Of a DNA stretch of 43,696 nt, positions 41,208 to 43,696 are shown piece by piece. The notes under the pieces were generated by a model, which saw only the letters and a list, made by a program, of their open reading frames with translations, was not told where the DNA came from and made no database searches. A program made the position numbers and the translations under genes. Position 1 is the first letter of the stretch; every line of letters starts with the position of its first letter. The stretch is taken from assembly GCA_949292215.1 (NCBI GenBank), contig CASEYW010000111.1:1-43696 (forward strand), in the 5' to 3' direction. This DNA is from an uncultured bacterium. Lineage in GTDB: Bacteria > Verrucomicrobiota > Lentisphaeria > Victivallales > UBA1829.

Positions 41208-41744
41208 TCAGTAGTTTTCCGCAAGGATCTGGAAATAGGCTTTCGGATGCTTGCAGGTCGGGCACATTTCAGGAGCCTTTTCGCCTTCATAGACGTGTCC
41301 GCAGTTCATGCAGATCCATTTTGTCGGTGTGGCTCTGACAAAGACTTCACCCTTTTCGATGTTCGCAAGGAGCTTGCGATAGCGCTCTTCATGGCGCTTT
41401 TCAATTGCCGCGACGCGTTCCAGCTGACGGGCGATATCCTCATATCCTTCCGCCTGAGCTTCCTTGGCGAAATCCGCATACATTTCTGTCCATTCCTCAT
41501 GTTCGCCAGCTGCTGCGGCCGCGAGATTTTCGACTGTGGTTCCGATTCCACCGAGGTGTTTGAACCAGAGTTTCGCATGTTCTTTTTCATTTCCGGCGGT
41601 TTCTTCAAAAATGTCGGCGATCTGGTTATAGCCTTCCTTGCGGGCAACGCTTGCAAAATAGGTGTACTTGTTGCGAGCCTGAGACTCTCCGGCAAACGCA
41701 TAAGCGAGGTTCTTTGCGGTCTTGCTGTCTTTGAATTCTGCCAT
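41208..41744 (-). CDS. rbr: Rubrerythrin
   Basis: The 178-residue protein has the two parts of classical rubrerythrin. The N-terminal four-helix bundle carries the di-iron ligands (AGESQARNKY, EETAGNEKEHAKLW, ERVAAIEKRHEERY). The C-terminal rubredoxin knuckle has Cys145, Cys148, Cys161 and Cys164 (CMNC...CPTC). It reduces hydrogen peroxide in the cytoplasm, fitting an anaerobe. GGAGAAG precedes the ATG. A perfect ACAGCAG-TTT-CTGCTGT palindrome and an A/T-rich region lie in the 95 bases upstream. A TSCPD protein gene precedes it on the same strand. Confidence 0.95.
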   Translation of the reverse strand: MAEFKDSKTAKNLAYAFAGESQARNKYTYFASVARKEGYNQIADIFEETAGNEKEHAKLWFKHLGGIGTTVENLAAAAAGEHEEWTEMYADFAKEAQAEGYEDIARQLERVAAIEKRHEERYRKLLANIEKGEVFVRATPTKWICMNCGHVYEGEKAPEMCPTCKHPKAYFQILAENY

Positions 41745-41774
41745 TTTTCTTCTCCGTTGTTTGTGTTGGTTGAA

Positions 41775-41791
41775 ACAGCAGTTTCTGCTGT
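41775..41791. promoter_or_regulatory. Palindrome ACAGCAG-TTT-CTGCTGT upstream of rubrerythrin
   Basis: It has 7-base perfect arms and a 3-base centre, about 30 bases before the start codon, with no T-run after it. It may be an operator or a leader hairpin. A possible PerR/Fur-like A/T box (10 of 14 positions) sits further up at 41828-41842, next to the TSCPD stop. Confidence 0.4.
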
Positions 41792-41839
41792 AATTTCATT
41801 TTGTTCAGATTCGTTTTCTGATATATTTAATAATAATTC

Positions 41840-42130
41840 CTATTTTTTATTTTTCAAGTCCTTTTCCAGATTTTCCGCAAGATATTTTTGGAGTCCTTCT
41901 GCGAGCTGATCCGGACAGGAGGTCGGTTTGCCGCCGCAACGGATTCCTTTCAGCAGGTCAATCGTTTCCTTGATGGTCTTCCCTTTGACGAGACGGGAGA
42001 TTCCGATCAGATTTCCCGGACATCCTCCGAGGAAGCGAACCGAATCAATCCGGTCTCCGTCAAGCGTGACAGTGATATTTTCAGAACAGACCATCGGACT
42101 TGGTTCGAATGAAAAACTTTTCCTGGACAT
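41840..42130 (-). CDS. TSCPD-domain protein
   Basis: The 96-residue protein carries the family signature: SPMVCSENITVTLDG, VRFLGGCPGNLIGISRLVKG and GIRCGGKPTSCPDQLAEGL. The cysteines at 15, 37, 65 and 72 are the family's conserved set and probably bind metal. The function is not known. The ATG at 42130 begins at the family's usual N-terminus and has GAAGG about eight bases upstream; longer in-frame starts add unrelated residues. It lies upstream of rubrerythrin on the same strand, so the two may share transcription. Confidence 0.85.
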   Translation of the reverse strand: MSRKSFSFEPSPMVCSENITVTLDGDRIDSVRFLGGCPGNLIGISRLVKGKTIKETIDLLKGIRCGGKPTSCPDQLAEGLQKYLAENLEKDLKNKK

Positions 42131-42224
42131 GTTTACGCCTTCTTTTTGTTGTTCCGCCGGAAGATAGTTTAATTCCGAATTTGAGAAAATCAACCGGAAA
42201 AGCATGGGAAATCAAAGAAAACGT

Positions 42225-43106
42225 TCATTCTGCGCTTTTGCTGTGCCCGGAAAGGGGAGAGTGGGGAATCGGGTTCCACTTCTTCCGGAACTGGAGCGGG
42301 GTGATTCCGAAATACTTCCGGAAGGTGCTGATGAAATATGCGCTGTCGGCAAAGTTCAGAAGATCGGCAATCTCTGCAATCGGGAGATTGCCGGACGCCA
42401 GGTGATGCTGTGCCTCTTTCATTTTCAGATCGAGGACCATCTGCGATGGCGTTTTTGTATAGAAACGGTTCCAGTGACGGAAAAAAGAACGTCGCGAGAG
42501 ACCGTTTTCGCGAATCAGTTCGTCCAGGTTCCATTTTTCCTTGTAATGAATCTGAATCCCGGATGCGATCCGGCGGATTTTTGCCTCCTGCGGATCATTT
42601 GCTTCCCGGTTTTCCTCCCGCATCAAAACCAGTTCCAGAAGAAGTTTCCAGCAGAGGACATCCACCTGATCGGCAATGCCGCGTTCCTGTGATTTCGGGA
42701 AAAGGATGATCAAATCCTGGATCAGTTCCATCAAGGCGGAGGAGAGAGAGATTTTCCAGCAGATGTTGTTGAAATCAATTCCTGCCTCGATGAATTTCGG
42801 CAGAAGAGAGGACGAATAGATGAAAAAGAACGCTTCCCGCTTTCCCCGATAATGATATTCATGCAGTTTGCCGTCAACTTTGACAAACACATGAGGAAAG
42901 CGGTTTGTGAAAACGTTTTCTCCGACCGTATCCACGGCAAACTCGTCACTGGAACTCATCCGGATGCAGAATTCGATTTGATTTCTGTGAAATCCGCAGA
43001 AACGGTTGTTTTCCTCAGTGACGATTCCGAGTTCCGAGACGGGAAGCGGAAACCGGAGCAGGCGCGGCGCTTCGGAAAAATCAACCCGGATCATTTTAAG
43101 CGGCAT
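42225..43106 (-). CDS. AraC-family regulator
   Basis: The 293-residue protein ends in a C-terminal double helix-turn-helix (about 190-280): NLDELIRENGLSRRSFFRHWNRFYTKTPSQMVLDLKM and IAEIADLLNFADSAYFISTFRKYFGITPLQFRKKW. The N-terminal half is a probable sensor with HEYHYRGKREAFFFIYSS. The ATG at 43106 has GGAG eight bases upstream; a second ATG at 43094 is less well placed. It follows the aldo/keto reductase gene by 22 bases on the same strand. The effector is unknown. Confidence 0.9.
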   Translation of the reverse strand: MPLKMIRVDFSEAPRLLRFPLPVSELGIVTEENNRFCGFHRNQIEFCIRMSSSDEFAVDTVGENVFTNRFPHVFVKVDGKLHEYHYRGKREAFFFIYSSSLLPKFIEAGIDFNNICWKISLSSALMELIQDLIILFPKSQERGIADQVDVLCWKLLLELVLMREENREANDPQEAKIRRIASGIQIHYKEKWNLDELIRENGLSRRSFFRHWNRFYTKTPSQMVLDLKMKEAQHHLASGNLPIAEIADLLNFADSAYFISTFRKYFGITPLQFRKKWNPIPHSPLSGHSKSAE

Positions 43107-43128
43107 TTGCTGGCTCCGGCAGTGGGGA

Positions 43129-43696
43129 TCACTCGTTCAGGATTCCGTCGATTCTGCGGAGTTCCTCTGCACTGAACTCCGTGTGCTTCAGACAGGAGAC
43201 AATTTCCCGGATCTGTCCGGGTGAACTGGCTCCGATCAGAGCCGAGGTCAGCTCCGGCACCCGCAGATTCCAGGCAATCGCCATCTGTGCCAGAGTCTGT
43301 CCGCGCTCAGAGGCGATTCCGTTCAGCGCCCGGATTTTGGCCAGCAGTTCCGGCGTGAGATCCTTTGCAGAAAGGGTCCGGTTCGTTCCTGCCCGGGAGT
43401 TTGCGGGGACTCCATTGAGATATTTGTCCGAGAGAAGTCCCTGTGCAAGCGGAGAGAAGGTGATACATCCGACTCCGTTGCGGCCCAAAACCTCGAAGAG
43501 TCCTTCCCGCTCGTGATGACGGTCGAACATATTGTAACGCGGCTGATGGATCAGACACGGGGTGCCGAGCTGCCGCAGAATCGCGATCGCTTTTTCCGCT
43601 TCGGGAGCCGGATAGTTGGAGATTCCGGCATAGAGAGCTTTTCCGCTGCGGACAATCGAATCCAGCGCTCCCATGGATTCCTCCAGCGGCGTGTTC
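43129..43696 (-). CDS. Aldo/keto reductase, YghZ-like, N-terminus outside the window
   Basis: The readable 188 residues start mid-protein (NTPLEESMGALDSIVRSGKALYAGIS) and continue to the stop. NMFDRHHEREGLFEVLGRNGVGCITFSPLAQGLLSDKYLNG and TSALIGASSPGQIREIVSCL match the E. coli YghZ (L-glyceraldehyde 3-phosphate reductase) group. These NADPH enzymes reduce aldehydes or sugar aldehydes. The catalytic Tyr/Lys/Asp/His region is outside the window. It is transcribed ahead of the AraC gene. Confidence 0.88.
   Translation of the reverse strand, partial: NTPLEESMGALDSIVRSGKALYAGISNYPAPEAEKAIAILRQLGTPCLIHQPRYNMFDRHHEREGLFEVLGRNGVGCITFSPLAQGLLSDKYLNGVPANSRAGTNRTLSAKDLTPELLAKIRALNGIASERGQTLAQMAIAWNLRVPELTSALIGASSPGQIREIVSCLKHTEFSAEELRRIDGILNE

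Overview
The window looks like chromosomal DNA of a Lentisphaerota/Victivallales-type bacterium (PVC superphylum). The main clue is a type II pseudopilin N-terminus of the [16 protein letters not shown]...LLPALNKAR kind at the left edge, encoded directly behind a GntR/LacI-type regulator. That pairing, many carbohydrate genes, AraC/GntR/IclR regulators and a PF12831-type FAD oxidoreductase are typical of that phylum. The taxon is an inference from protein style; no rRNA or tRNA gene is present. No phage, IS element or CRISPR array was seen.

Layout. 0-5 kb: a truncated pseudopilin gene coupled to a GntR/LacI regulator with promoter and operator, a hairpin-rich intergenic block, L-fucose isomerase (fucI), and a HTH-GAF regulator. 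5-9 kb: rpmA, obgE, a pteridine-reductase-like SDR, and a Gfo/Idh/MocA oxidoreductase whose N-terminus appears damaged. 9-13 kb: an ABC sugar importer operon (binding protein and two permeases, no ATPase) with its own promoter, a palindrome in the leader and a strong terminator. 13-18 kb: uvrA, a small secreted protein, and a UDP-glucuronate decarboxylase-like epimerase. 18-24 kb: a tandem nucleoside-diphosphate-kinase-like protein, a cytoplasmic GH3 glycosidase and clpS-clpA; the GH3 gene is bracketed by a diverged direct repeat of about 100 bp that carries the 3' end of the NDK gene and its hairpin. 24-26.5 kb: an OmpR-type two-component system. 26.5-34 kb: a catabolic block with an AraC regulator divergent from an MDR dehydrogenase plus TIM-barrel isomerase pair, and a BNR sialidase-like protein divergent from an IclR regulator plus FAD oxidoreductase. 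34-41 kb: a stand-alone nucleotidyltransferase-like protein, then a MarR-adaptor-RND-MATE efflux operon in which three of the four genes are joined by ATGA overlaps. 41-43.7 kb: rubrerythrin, a TSCPD protein, an AraC regulator and a truncated aldo/keto reductase.

Functionally the window mixes housekeeping (L27, Obg, UvrA, ClpS/ClpA) with host- or plant-glycan use (FucI, sugar ABC importer, GH3, BNR sialidase-like protein, several sugar oxidoreductases), each catabolic block having its own regulator. The most unusual signals are the duplicated flanks around GH3, the double NDK protein, the enlarged ABC permease, two clusters of consecutive intergenic hairpins, and a redox-rich glycan block (26.5-34 kb) whose members depart from their families' usual catalytic motifs.
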